A DNA stretch of 64,000 nucleotides from positions 1-64,000 of the forward strand of contig CAZRJB010000001.1 of NCBI GenBank assembly GCA_964600435.1, written 5' to 3'. The stretch is from HGM11367 sp964600435. GTDB lineage: Bacteria; Bacillota; Clostridia; Christensenellales; UBA1242. The notes beneath the pieces are model-generated. The model had not been told where the DNA came from. It did not search any database and saw only the letters and a list, made by a program, of their open reading frames with translations. The position numbers were made by a program, and so were the translations under genes. Positions 1 through 9,500 of this stretch are shown in pieces; the first letter of the stretch is position 1; each line of letters begins with the position of its first letter.

Positions 1-61
1 TAGAAAAAAATCTGCAAACAACAGAAACCAATTTCTATTAGATATTCATTAAAAATTAAAA

Positions 62-105
62 ACTGCTGCCAATTAGCAGTTTTTTTTTATGCTCTAGAAG
101 CAAAA
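62..105 (+). repeat. Terminator-containing direct repeat, copy 1
   Basis: This stretch consists of a small hairpin (CTGCT/AGCAG arms at about 63-80), a long T-tract and the trailer TGCTCTAGAAGCAAAAA. It is almost identical to 243-286. The hairpin followed by T residues is typical of an intrinsic terminator for a gene that lies upstream of the window. Confidence 0.6.
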
Positions 106-242
106 AGCAGCAGTTTTTTAATTTTTAAATAACCGAAGGGGACCTCAAAAAGAGTTGTTCTTTTTGGGGAAAGGAAAAACAAGCCAAAAAGCGAAGGTTT
201 TTTTAACAAAAAAACCAAAGCCAAAAGGCTTGATTTTGACGC

Positions 243-286
243 ACTGCTGCCAATTAGCAGTTTTTTTTATGCTCTAGAAGCAAAAA
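243..286 (+). repeat. Terminator-containing direct repeat, copy 2
   Basis: Second copy of the 62-105 unit, differing mainly by one T in the T-tract. Two further short copies of the AATTAGCAGTTTTTT half follow at about 286-300 and 318-333, so the array looks like a partial tandem expansion of a terminator. Confidence 0.55.
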
Positions 287-470
287 ATTAGCAGTTTTTT
301 TATGTATAAAAATCAAAAAATTAGCAGTTTTTTAATTTGTTTTTAATTTTAAAAAAAATGATGGTTTTAAAACTTTATTTTAAAAAATATTTTTTTTAAG
401 ATGGCAATTTTTATTGTTTTTGCTTTTCAAATTTTGTTTGTTTTGTTAAAATACATTGTAGGAGAAAAAT

Positions 471-725
471 ATGAATAAGAATATGTCTTATTATGATTTT
501 AAAAAGTCAGTAAAACGCGGATTGATTTATCTTTTAATTGCAATCCCGTTTATGCTTGTTGTTTCTGTTGTTTTAACAATTGTTAAAGTACCTTATTGGC
601 TTACAATGCTTTCTACTATTGTTGTTGGCGGTATTGTTATTTTTGTAAGTTTTGTTATTAATGGCAAAATTGATGAAAAGCGCAAGGTTAAAGAAAATGA
701 CAAATTTGACCCATTCAGAGATTAG
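471..725 (+). CDS. Small two-helix membrane protein upstream of dnaB
   Basis: This 84-residue protein has two hydrophobic segments at about residues 17-40 and 43-64, separated by a very short turn, and a charged C-terminal tail (KIDEKRKVKENDKF). I do not recognise a family. It is preceded by a clear AGGAG ribosome site at 461-465, and dnaB starts 64 bases downstream on the same strand, so the two may be co-transcribed. The topology predicts a hairpin with both ends in the cytoplasm. Its function is unknown. Confidence 0.75.
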   Translation: MNKNMSYYDFKKSVKRGLIYLLIAIPFMLVVSVVLTIVKVPYWLTMLSTIVVGGIVIFVSFVINGKIDEKRKVKENDKFDPFRD

Positions 726-789
726 AAAGTTAAAAAGTTCTTGCAAATTGTTATATTGTGCAATATACTAGCAAAAAAAAGGAAAATTT

Positions 790-2262
790 ATGGAAGAAAA
801 GAATTTAAAAATCAAAATGATGCCACATAGTTTAGAAGCAGAACAATCTGTTTTGGGTGCATGTTTAATTGATGATGAAGCATCTAACTCAATTTTAAAC
901 ACTTTAACCGGAAATGATTTTTATTTGGAAGCGCATCAAGAAATATATAATGCAATGTATAAGATTTTTTCTAAAAATCAACCAATTGACTATGTTACAT
1001 TAACCGACGAGTTAGACAACTCCAATTTGTTACAGGCAGTTGGTGGAATTGATTATATTACAAATCTTACAAATATTTTGCCTAGTGCTGCAAATTTTAA
1101 GGTGTATGTTGATATTGTGAAAAGAGATTCTGTGCTTAGAAAAATTATTTCTTCTAGCCAAAAGATAATTGAAAAAGCATATGAGTCAACCGACAAAGAC
1201 GAAACTTTGGATTTTGCGGAACAGTCGATTTTTGAGATTGGTAAAGATGAAGAGTCTAGTGCCTTGGTTCACATTGGTGGGGCATTGTCAGATGTAATTA
1301 AAAAATTTGACAATTTAAGCAAGAATAAAGACGGTATTAAAGGCATTGCAACAGGGTTTAAAGATTTTGACGCTGTAACAAATGGGCTCCAAAACTCTGA
1401 CCTTATTTTGCTTGCGGCACGTCCTGGTGTTGGTAAAACAAGTTTTGCAATGAATATTGTTACAAATGCTGCTGTAAAACAAAAAAAGAAATGTGCAATT
1501 TTTAGTTTGGAAATGCCAAGAACTCAAATTGCTCAACGTGCTATTTGTTCGGTTGCTTCTGTTAGCATGGCAAAGGCTTTAAAAGGTGATTTGTCTGTTG
1601 AAGAATGGAAAAGTTTGTGGACAGCAAACAAACAACTTGCAGAAGCTGGCATCTTTATTGATGACTCTTCAATGAACACTCCAATGTCTATTTTGTCAAA
1701 GTGTCGTAGGTTAAAACGTGAACATGGCCTAGACTTGGTTATGATTGACTATTTGCAATTGATGTCCTCAGGGAAAACCAAAGTTGAAAGTCGTCAAAAC
1801 GAAGTGTCTGAAATGACTCGTTATTTAAAAATTGCTGCAAGAGAACTAAACGTGCCTGTGATTGTTTTGTCGCAACTATCACGCGCTGTTGAGCAAAGAA
1901 AAGGTGACCACAAACCTCAACTTTCCGATTTAAGAGAGTCTGGTTCAATTGAACAAGATGCTGATATTGTTTTGTTTATTTATAAGCCAGATATGTATAA
2001 TGATGTCGTTAATGAAGACGAACCTGGCATTTGTACTCTTAGCATTGCAAAACATCGTAATGGTGAAATTAAGGATGTTAAACTTAGATGGATTGGAGAA
2101 TATACAACTTTTGTTGATAAAGATAAAAGGTTTTTTAAACAACAAGATTCAGAAAAAATTAGAGTGGTGGATGACAATGCTTTTGGTGACATCCCACCTG
2201 AAAATTCTCAAGAAATGAATCTGGACGAAATTAAAGAAATTTTTAGCCCAGATGAAGAATAA
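790..2262 (+). CDS. dnaB: Replicative DNA helicase DnaB
   Basis: This is the hexameric helicase that unwinds DNA at the replication fork. The 490-residue protein has the usual N-terminal helical domain (about 1-150, beginning with the typical PHSLEAEQSVLGA stretch), a linker, and a RecA-like motor domain. The Walker A motif ARPGVGKTS lies at about residues 209-217 and the Walker B / DnaB signature MIDYLQLM at about 318-325. Length and motif spacing are normal for the family and no intein interrupts it. The gene follows a small membrane protein gene and is followed by two tRNA genes with their own promoters. Confidence 0.98.
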   Translation: MEEKNLKIKMMPHSLEAEQSVLGACLIDDEASNSILNTLTGNDFYLEAHQEIYNAMYKIFSKNQPIDYVTLTDELDNSNLLQAVGGIDYITNLTNILPSAANFKVYVDIVKRDSVLRKIISSSQKIIEKAYESTDKDETLDFAEQSIFEIGKDEESSALVHIGGALSDVIKKFDNLSKNKDGIKGIATGFKDFDAVTNGLQNSDLILLAARPGVGKTSFAMNIVTNAAVKQKKKCAIFSLEMPRTQIAQRAICSVASVSMAKALKGDLSVEEWKSLWTANKQLAEAGIFIDDSSMNTPMSILSKCRRLKREHGLDLVMIDYLQLMSSGKTKVESRQNEVSEMTRYLKIAARELNVPVIVLSQLSRAVEQRKGDHKPQLSDLRESGSIEQDADIVLFIYKPDMYNDVVNEDEPGICTLSIAKHRNGEIKDVKLRWIGEYTTFVDKDKRFFKQQDSEKIRVVDDNAFGDIPPENSQEMNLDEIKEIFSPDEE

Positions 2263-2336
2263 ATTAAAACAATGTGTTAAGTTTTTAATGTTGCAAAAAA
2301 ACTATTAAAAAAATAAATATTTTTTGTAAATTATTG

Positions 2337-2365
2337 TTGACTTTAATAGATAAGTGTGATATTAT
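2337..2365 (+). promoter_or_regulatory. Promoter of tRNA-Lys
   Basis: TTGACT at 2337-2342 and TATTAT at 2360-2365 are separated by 17 bases, 35 bases before the mature tRNA start. This is a standard vegetative promoter. Confidence 0.7.
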
Positions 2366-2399
2366 ACTTAAGTCGTTTGAATGACGGCAAACATTGTTT

Positions 2400-2475
2400 G
2401 GTTCACTAGCTCAGCTGGTAGAGCACTTGACTTTTAATCAAGGGGTCTGGAGTTCGAACCTCCAGTGAGCCACCA
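2400..2475 (+). tRNA. tRNA-Lys (anticodon TTT)
   Basis: The cloverleaf is complete: acceptor GGTTCAC pairs with GTGAGCC, the anticodon stem CTTGA/TCAAG encloses the loop CTTTTAA, and the T arm contains GTTCGAA. The anticodon TTT reads AAA/AAG. The CCA end is encoded at 2473-2475. Confidence 0.97.
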
Positions 2476-2503
2476 AAAAATTGCCCAAACGGGCAATTTT
2501 TTT
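2476..2503 (+). terminator. Intrinsic terminator after tRNA-Lys
   Basis: The stem ATTGCCC/GGGCAAT with an AAAC loop is followed by a run of T. It begins directly after the tRNA CCA end. Confidence 0.9.
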
Positions 2504-2513
2504 AAAAATTTAA

Positions 2514-2542
2514 TTGACTTTTTATTTGTAAAAAATTACACT
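2514..2542 (+). promoter_or_regulatory. Promoter of tRNA-Leu
   Basis: TTGACT at 2514-2519 and TACACT at 2537-2542 with a 17-base spacer precede the tRNA at 2558. The -10 is weaker than that of the neighbouring tRNA gene. Confidence 0.55.
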
Positions 2543-2557
2543 TAAAAAGCAATTTAT

Positions 2558-2640
2558 GCGGACATGGCGGAACTGGTAGACGCGCTAGACTTAGGATCTA
2601 GTTCGAAAGAGTGGGGGTTCAAGTCCTCTTGTCCGCACCA
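2558..2640 (+). tRNA. tRNA-Leu (anticodon TAG)
   Basis: This is a class II tRNA with a long variable arm. Acceptor GCGGACA pairs with TGTCCGC, the anticodon loop CTTAGGA gives TAG, and the T loop contains TTCAAGT. CCA is encoded at 2638-2640. Confidence 0.96.
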
Positions 2641-2652
2641 AGTGTGTTTAAT

Positions 2653-2685
2653 CCGAACCGCTGTATTGTTGAGTTCGGTTTTTTT
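2653..2685 (+). terminator. Intrinsic terminator after tRNA-Leu
   Basis: The stem CCGAAC/GTTCGG at 2653-2658 and 2673-2678 is followed by seven T residues. Confidence 0.8.
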
Positions 2686-2754
2686 ATGGCTTGAAAACTC
2701 AATTAAAAAAAGTTTGAAAATTTGTGTTTTTATGTGGTTTTTAAATAATCGCAA

Positions 2755-2801
2755 AAAAAGAGCATATATAAAGGTTTATCCCTAAAATATGCTCTTTTTT
2801 C
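2755..2801. terminator. Bidirectional terminator
   Basis: AGAGCATAT at 2759-2767 pairs with ATATGCTCT at 2787-2795, with A residues on one side and T residues on the other. It can serve the minus-strand ankyrin-like gene as well as plus-strand read-through. Confidence 0.75.
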
Positions 2802-2828
2802 TTTATGCCATTCTAATTTTTTTGGTTA

Positions 2829-3659
2829 TTACAAAACACTCTCAATAACTTTTTCAACTTCGTCCCAACTTCGACCAAGACGAAAGCCTTTATTAGCAGC
2901 TATTCGATCCATTGTTTCACCATAATTGTTTTTTTGATTTCTTGCTTTAGGATTAAAATATGCTTTTTGAGCTGCTTTTTTTGATTCTGATTTAGCGGCA
3001 AGCATTCCAATATTATCACCTTCATTATTTTGTTGAGTGCTTGCAACCGGATTGTCTAAAGCTTTAAGTGTTGCTTCTTCTAAGTAGATACTCTTAGCGG
3101 CATACATTCCAATATTATAACCTAACTTGTTTTGCTGAGTGCTAGCTTCTGGATTGTCTAGAGCTTTAAGAGTTGCTTCTTTTAAGCCTTTATCAGCAGC
3201 AAGCATTCCAATATTATCACCTTCATTATTTTGTTGAGTGCTTGCAACCGGATTGTCTAAAGCTTTAAGTGTTGCTTCTTTTAAGCCTATGGAAGCAGCA
3301 TACATTCCAATATTATCACCATATTTGTTTTGCTGAGTGCTAGCTTTTGGATTGTCTAGGGCTTTAAGTGTTGCTTCTTCTAAGTGACTTGCAACAGCAC
3401 GTAAGCCAATATTATAACCATCTTTATCTTGTTGAGTGCTTGCTTCTGGATTGTCTAAAGCCAATAAAGCAATTTTATCAAAGTAGCAGCATGCAGCAAT
3501 CATTCCCAAATTTTCACCATTTTCATTTTGATAAGTTAAAATTTCAGGATGTTTATCAAATAGTTGTTTAAATTTTGCGAGTGCGCTTTTTGGGATGTTT
3601 TTATCTAATACATTTCTTAAAACATTCGTCAATGAGTAAAAAGTTTCTTTAACGTTCAT
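2829..3659 (-). CDS. Ankyrin-like tandem-repeat protein
   Basis: The 276-residue protein is built almost entirely from six to seven repeats of about 33 residues with the core ALDNPxASTQQNxxGxNIGMxAAxxGLxEATLK. Period and pattern resemble ankyrin repeats (helix-turn-helix units with NPxAS/GxNIGM turns), which usually mediate protein binding. There is no signal peptide or membrane segment, so it should be cytoplasmic. At DNA level the units at 3000-3079 and 3201-3280 are identical over about 80 bases, a sign of recent duplication or gene conversion. It is a single-gene unit with AGGAG-like sequence before its start. The binding partner is unknown. Confidence 0.8.
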   Translation of the reverse strand: MNVKETFYSLTNVLRNVLDKNIPKSALAKFKQLFDKHPEILTYQNENGENLGMIAACCYFDKIALLALDNPEASTQQDKDGYNIGLRAVASHLEEATLKALDNPKASTQQNKYGDNIGMYAASIGLKEATLKALDNPVASTQQNNEGDNIGMLAADKGLKEATLKALDNPEASTQQNKLGYNIGMYAAKSIYLEEATLKALDNPVASTQQNNEGDNIGMLAAKSESKKAAQKAYFNPKARNQKNNYGETMDRIAANKGFRLGRSWDEVEKVIESVL

Positions 3660-3912
3660 TATTTTATCTCCTTTGTTAGGTTTATTATATCACAAATAAC
3701 AATATTGTCAATGCTTAATTAGTTGTGAAATTTGGAAATTGAAACCAACAAAACGGAATGGGGTGGGTACAAAAGCACAAAAATAATTCTTTTTTATTAA
3801 AAACTTTGCTTAATAAACAAATTTATATTATAATATATTTGAAAAATAGGAAGGTTAAGAAAATTTGCCTTTTGTTACAAGTTGGAAAAATTTATATGAG
3901 GAGATACAAATT

Positions 3913-5111
3913 ATGCGAAAAAGTAATTGGGTTTATGTTATCCATCAAACTTTTTCTTCCGGTTTGCTTTTTTGGATTGTAATAGATAATTTATTTTTAA
4001 CAACAGTGAAAGGGTTTGAAGCATTTCAAATCATTTTAATTACAATGCTTGGAATAGCATTTTCTCTTCTTTTTTATCCACTTACAAACTACATTATAAA
4101 AAAGACAAACAATAAAACATCAATTATTCTTGGTTCTTTATGTTATTGTGTAGCCATAACACTTTTTATGGTTTGTAACACAATTTATGGCTTTATTATA
4201 GGGCAAACTGTTTATAATTTATCTTCTCCTTTTAGAACGGTTTCTAGCGTAATGCTTAAAAATAATCTAAAAGAACAAAACAGACAGGAAGATTTTGTTA
4301 AATGGCAAAGTTATAGCAAGTTAGGATATGCATAATAACATTAATAATTTCATTATTTGCCGGTATTTTATTTAATATTTATGCTTATCTTCCTATGATA
4401 TTATCACTTGTTTGCGCTGTTATTGGGCTATGTTTTGCAATTGTTTATAGCGATTCTTCTAAAAAAGAAGAAGGAATTGAAGAAAGTGTAAAAATTAAAA
4501 CACTACTAAAAAACAAAACCATGATACTAATTATGTTAACTAATTTATTAACAGTTGGAGCATATTTTTTCTTGCAAGCGAAAGCAACATTGCTTATTCA
4601 ATATGTTTGCGAAAGTGTTAATATTGAAGTTGCAAAAATAAGTTTAATTGTTAGTGGGCTTGTGTTTGGTTCGCACATGGTTCGTGTTATCTCTAATTTT
4701 CTTTTTCCAAAAATATATAACAAGGTGAAAAACAAATCAAGGATTGTGTTGGCACTAAGTTTGTTTATTTTAATCTCTAACATATGCTTTGCAATAGGTG
4801 GGAATATAAATGCAAACTACATATTAAAACTTATAATTATTACATTAGGGTTTTTTATTGTTTTTTCGGTTAATGATATATATTCAATCATAGAAAACAA
4901 AATCATAGAAACCAACTTGCCAGGAAACGAACAAAAACAAGCATTTGTTTTGGCAAATATATATGGTAAATTTGGTTGCCTTTTGAGTAATGCGTTCGCA
5001 CTTCTTATTTTAGGTTTTATGCCGTTGAACATATTGTATATTTGTATGTTGGCTTTCTCAGTTGGGCAAATATTTATTTGTATTCCACTTTCAAAATATT
5101 TTAAAAGTTAA
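3913..5111 (+). pseudogene. MFS-type transporter broken by one frameshift
   Basis: The first part (from ATG at 3913, with GAGGAG at 3898-3903) reads as a polytopic membrane protein with several hydrophobic helices and ends at TAA 4333-4335 after ...SKLGYA. The continuation lies in another frame, open from about 4332 (IITLIISLFAG...) through 5111. Insertion of a single base near 4331 would join the halves into one protein of about 400 residues with roughly 12 helices, the size of a major facilitator superfamily permease. The second half is intact, so the break looks recent. It could also be a sequencing error. Substrate unknown. Confidence 0.75.
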
Positions 5112-5180
5112 GTTTTAATGCTATGCTAAAAAATAGTTTTTATATTTTTGTAACAACTTATTTGCATAATTTTTAATATT

Positions 5181-5771
5181 TTATACCTTTAAATTATCTA
5201 TAATATATTTCTTTGCAAGTTGAATATCTGTTTGATATATGTGTGCAGATATAATGTTTGCTTTAACACAACCCAAACCTAAATTTAATGCTTTTGCAAC
5301 GTTAATTCCCATGGAGGCAATGCAAATTGCATCAAGTGGAAATTTTTTAAAAATATCTTGACTTCGGGCAGTGTAAAAAACATTTAAAATGTTTTTTCTA
5401 ACAAGAAATTGAATTGTAGATATGCAAGGAATTTTATTCTCACCATAAGGAATAAAAGTTAAAACTGCATTTCTTGTTTCAAGATTTGTTTCCAATTTTT
5501 TTATGATTGACTGAACAGTGTTTTTTTCATCTGCAATTGGGGTTAAAACAGCATTTCCATAACTATGCCCAAACTTGTTGCTTTCGGTTGAAAAGAAAAC
5601 CTTTTTCATTTCATTGATGTCTTTGCAAACAGACGTGTCATTTTCAAGTTCATGAATGCTTTCAATTGAAAATGTTGTTTGTTCGCCCATGTTTTCAAGG
5701 TAGTTTTCAACAAGGTTGTTGCTTTTTAATATTTTGTTCATTAAATTTATGTAACATTCTTTAAGTGTCAT
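5181..5771 (-). CDS. Thymidylate-synthase-like nucleotide (hydroxy)methyltransferase
   Basis: The C-terminal two thirds align by eye with the thymidylate synthase core. The catalytic Pro-Cys is at 115-116 (IPCISTIQF, compare PCHxxxQF), the phosphate/nucleotide motif RSQDIF is at 136-141 (compare RSADxF), and SAHIYQ is at 175-180 (compare DAHLYxN). At 196 residues it is much shorter than ThyA (264 or more) and lacks most of the N-terminal folate-side region. The position of the ThyA base-reading Asn in PFN is Asp147 (FPLD). In phage T4 dCMP hydroxymethylase an Asp at this place selects cytosine. I therefore infer a cytidylate-type substrate rather than dUMP. It stands alone between a pseudogene and a lytic transglycosylase. 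Activity is unproven. Confidence 0.7.
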   Translation of the reverse strand: MTLKECYINLMNKILKSNNLVENYLENMGEQTTFSIESIHELENDTSVCKDINEMKKVFFSTESNKFGHSYGNAVLTPIADEKNTVQSIIKKLETNLETRNAVLTFIPYGENKIPCISTIQFLVRKNILNVFYTARSQDIFKKFPLDAICIASMGINVAKALNLGLGCVKANIISAHIYQTDIQLAKKYIIDNLKV

Positions 5772-5907
5772 TTTTTTCTCCTTTTTTTAAGAATATCACA
5801 TATGATGTTTTTTTGCAATTTATGTGTTGAAAAACCTAATTGTTTTATTTTTAGATTTATGATTTTTGTTTTGTATATATTGATTGAAAAAAGTATAAAA
5901 TATTTAT

Positions 5908-6462
5908 ATGAAATTAGGAATAAAAAAATATGCCAAATATGTTATATATTCTTTAGCAATTATATGTTTATCTTTTTTGTTCACGTTTTATTATGTTTTA
6001 TATCCGTTAAAATACAAAAACGATATAAACACATGCTCTGAAAACTATGAAGTGGATAAGGCTTTAATAGCCAGTATAATTTGTGTGGAAAGCTCGTATA
6101 TAAAAGAAGCAAAAAGCAGTAAGGGGGCTGTTGGTTTAATGCAAATTATGCCAACCACGGCAAAGTGGATATGTGAACAAAACAATTTGGACTTTAAAGA
6201 GCAAGACTTGTTTGTTCCGAGTTATAACATAAAACTTGGAACATTATATATAAAATATTTAATTAACAAGTTTGATAATCTAGATAATGCAATTGTTGCT
6301 TACAATGCAGGCGAGGGGGTTGTGTCAAACTGGCTAAAAAACAGCAGTTTAAGTGATGATGGCAAAACGTTAAAAACCATTCCATATAATGAAACATCGG
6401 ACTATTTAACAAAAGTTAAACGCGCCATGAAAGTTTATGCCGACAGATTAAAAACAGTGTGA
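5908..6462 (+). CDS. Membrane-anchored lytic transglycosylase (SLT family)
   Basis: The 184-residue protein has an N-terminal membrane anchor (about 11-33) and an SLT/lysozyme-like domain from about 48 to the end. Catalytic Glu61 sits in CVESSY, followed by the family motifs GLMQIMP and AYNAGEG. It cleaves the MurNAc-GlcNAc bond of peptidoglycan at the outer face of the membrane. No strong ribosome site precedes ATG 5908, but a TATAAA sequence lies just upstream, so the leader may be very short. A strong bidirectional terminator follows. The related Bacillus protein family includes germination and morphogenesis enzymes, but a specific role cannot be assigned. Confidence 0.9.
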   Translation: MKLGIKKYAKYVIYSLAIICLSFLFTFYYVLYPLKYKNDINTCSENYEVDKALIASIICVESSYIKEAKSSKGAVGLMQIMPTTAKWICEQNNLDFKEQDLFVPSYNIKLGTLYIKYLINKFDNLDNAIVAYNAGEGVVSNWLKNSSLSDDGKTLKTIPYNETSDYLTKVKRAMKVYADRLKTV

Positions 6463-6502
6463 TATAAGGTTAACACTTTTTTTAAATTATTCTAACAACT
6501 AA

Positions 6503-6540
6503 AAAACCTGTAAAACATTTTTTTGTTTTACAGGTTTTTG
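6503..6540. terminator. Bidirectional terminator
   Basis: A long stem (AACCTGTAAAAC/GTTTTACAGGTT) with T residues on both strands lies between the convergent lytic transglycosylase and surface-protein genes. Confidence 0.92.
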
Positions 6541-6560
6541 TTTAACACATTAAATGCTAA

Positions 6561-9500
6561 CTATTTAGATTTTTTCTTTTTGTTTGCTTTGTATGCTTTT
6601 TCTTTTGCAATACGTTCTTCTTTTGCTTTTTCAAGAATAATCTTGTGTTGAATAGATAACAAATATTCTGCTGTGTTCATTTTGTCAATTTGTTTATTTA
6701 TGTTTGCAATTCTATTTTCCAAAGCAGTGTGCATTTTTGCATATTGTTTAAATTCTCTTTCTGTGCTTGCTGTAACGCCTTTTGCACGTTCGGTTCGTTG
6801 TGACTTAAGTTGTTCTTGATGAACTTCTTCAATGTGTTGTTTTTCTTTTTCAAGTTCTGCAAGGTTTGCTTTAAGTTCTTTAACACTTGAATTTCTTTTT
6901 TCTTCTGCTTCTTTTCTGATTATATCTCTGTGAAGAGTTTTGTCACGATCGTATTCGTTGATTTTACGTTTTTCCCATTTTTTGATTTTAACTTTTTTCA
7001 TTAGGTATGCAACAAGTGCAAGAATTAATGCCAAAGCCAAAATTAATGTTGGAATAACATACCAAATATATTCTAAGTTTGCTTCTGATGTTGAAGTTTC
7101 TTCGTTTTCGGTTGTGTCTGTGTTTCCAATAAATAGGGAAGAGTTGTCTGAATTGTTTAGTTTTGCAAGATTGTATTCGTCTTTATCGATTTCTTCATAT
7201 GAGAAGTTGTCAAAATATGCAATACCGCAAGTGTCTATGTCTAAACTTTCTAGAGCAAATTTAACATTTACAGTTGCGCTTGATGTGCAGGCAACATAAA
7301 TTGTGTAGGTTGTCCATTCTTCTGAAATAATGCCGTCTAATTTTTCATCCAATCCTGACAAAGCAAAACTTGCACCAAATTTTTCGTCTGAAGCGTCAGC
7401 GTTTAAACCTTTTGTTAAAATATCAACTGAGAATTTGTGATATGTGTCTGATGAAAGTGACAAGCTATCTTTTGCTGTTAATGAATAAGTTGCCTTGTCA
7501 ATTGTTTGCAACATCATAACATAACTTAATGAGTTTTGGCTGTTTGGTGATTTTTCTACATTGTTAAATGTGTTTTCTGTGTCAATTATTCCACCAAAAC
7601 CATTGTTTAAACCAGAAGTTGCAACATCACAATTTTCAAGTTTTTCTGTGTATCTAAGTGGAGTAAATATTCTTGAGTTTGTTTTGTCTTTTTTGAACAA
7701 GTTAAAGTTGCCTTGTTCAAAGTCTAAAATGTTGTTTGTTTTTGCAAGTGTTTTATATTGTTCTTCTGTTAGGGTTGAGTCTTTAACAAGAATTACATTG
7801 TCAACATATGCAATGCCTTGAACCTTGTTTGTTTCTGTTCCTAAGCTTAAAACAAGTTTAAGTGTGTTTGAATATGCTTTTGTGCTTATATAAATTGAGT
7901 AGTTTTCCCAAATATGATTGCCAACAATGTTTTCGTTTGCATAAATAATGTTGTTTTCGTCATCTTTTAAATATACATTAAAAATTTTAGAGTCGGTTGA
8001 AGTTTCTAAAAGTTTTAAATCGAAAGAAAGTTTGTAATACGAATTTTTGTCTATGCTGAAATTATTTGAAGTGGCTTGTTGATATGTTTTGTCAATGTTG
8101 TGCATTAACAAAATGTTGTTTGTGTCAGATTCGGTAGAGCCAAAACCTTTAGGGTTGCCAGGGTTTGCAACATTACCAAAATCGTTCATATGCGCATCAT
8201 AAATTGTTTGGTTTGTGTTTATAACACCAAAGAACACCATGTTGCTATCTTTTGTTGTGTGTGTCCAATTTGCAGGAGAGAGTGGATAGGTAAGTTCTTT
8301 GTTTGATTTTTTTACATCATTAAATGCAGAGTTTGAAATGATATAACTTGCAGGGTCGCTGTCTAGAGTAAGTTTAACTGCAGTTGAACCAGTAGATGCA
8401 TTTGTGAAATCGTTGTAAGAAATTTCTTCAGTTTTGATTGTGTCAAATGCAACAAGGCCAGATGCAGAAGTTTCTTGAGAGCCAAGCCACAATTCTAGGT
8501 TGAAAGAAGAGTTATATAAACTGCGTGCTTTAACATAGAAAGTGCAAGTTGTGTAGTCATTTAAAAATTGATTTGTTGTGTTTGAGGAAATTGTGATTGT
8601 TTCAGAAACTGGAGTTATTGCTTCAATAACGTTGCCGTTTGTGTCTTTAACTTCATTTTCTATAAGTTTGATATATGCATTGCCGGTTAAGTTTGCTGTT
8701 TTAACATTTAGTGTTAACTTAACAATGTCATACATAGAAATGTCAATATTGTTGCTTTTGTAACCAAAACATGTGCTTGTTTCTTCTTTAGTGTAAAAAA
8801 CGAAAGCATTTTTGTTGTTTTTTAAATAATCTAAATCGGTGTTTATTGTTGAAAGTGTTGAGTTGTCTGTTCCAACATATGTTATTTCTTTGGCAAGGCT
8901 AGGTGCATTTGTTGATAAATCTATAACTTCGGCATAAGAATTTTTTGCCATTGCAGAAATCATTGTCCAGCCAGAAAGAGGATTTGAATTGTCAAAGCTA
9001 TAAAGCATTTTGCTTGTGTCAAGAGATATGTGTTTGCTGTTTTGTGTTGATTCTATATCTCTTTCAGCAATTTGAACAAATTCGATGTTGTCAAAGAACA
9101 CAACACCTGTTGATGTAAAGTTTGTTTTTGAGCCAAGCCACAATTCAAGTTTAACGTTTTGAGTTTCTAAACCGGTTGTTACATAAAAAGTGTAGGTTGT
9201 CCATTGATTTGCATCGGCATAAGTAATGTTTTCAAATGACATGTTTACAGCACTTGAATTGTCATCGGTTAGGCCGGTTAGGTAGATGGAAGCTCTTGCA
9301 TCTTGAGAAACTTGAGTGTAAACCTTTATTTTATATGTTGAATATGCACTTAAAGAAATGTTGTTTGAACTTGTATAATATTGAACAGCTGGTTTTTCAG
9401 AAGTTTTGGAAGTTTTTGAGTTGATCATAAGAACATAATCATCTAAACCTTGAATTTTTGTTGGTTTTTGGTTTGTTTCCAAATAATATAAATCTTTAAT

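Larger units (their letters stand above)
1..470. other. Gene-free leader region with terminator and hairpin repeats
   Basis: No convincing gene is visible. One frame is open from the window edge to a TAA at 50-52 and could be the C-terminal tail of an upstream gene, but 16 codons prove nothing. The rest is a series of hairpins: stem-loops with T-tracts at 62-90 and 243-270, an imperfect stem at 144-168, and a 9-bp stem at 196-216. A likely promoter for the next gene ends with TAAAAT at 447-452, just before the ribosome site at 461-465. Confidence 0.5.
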
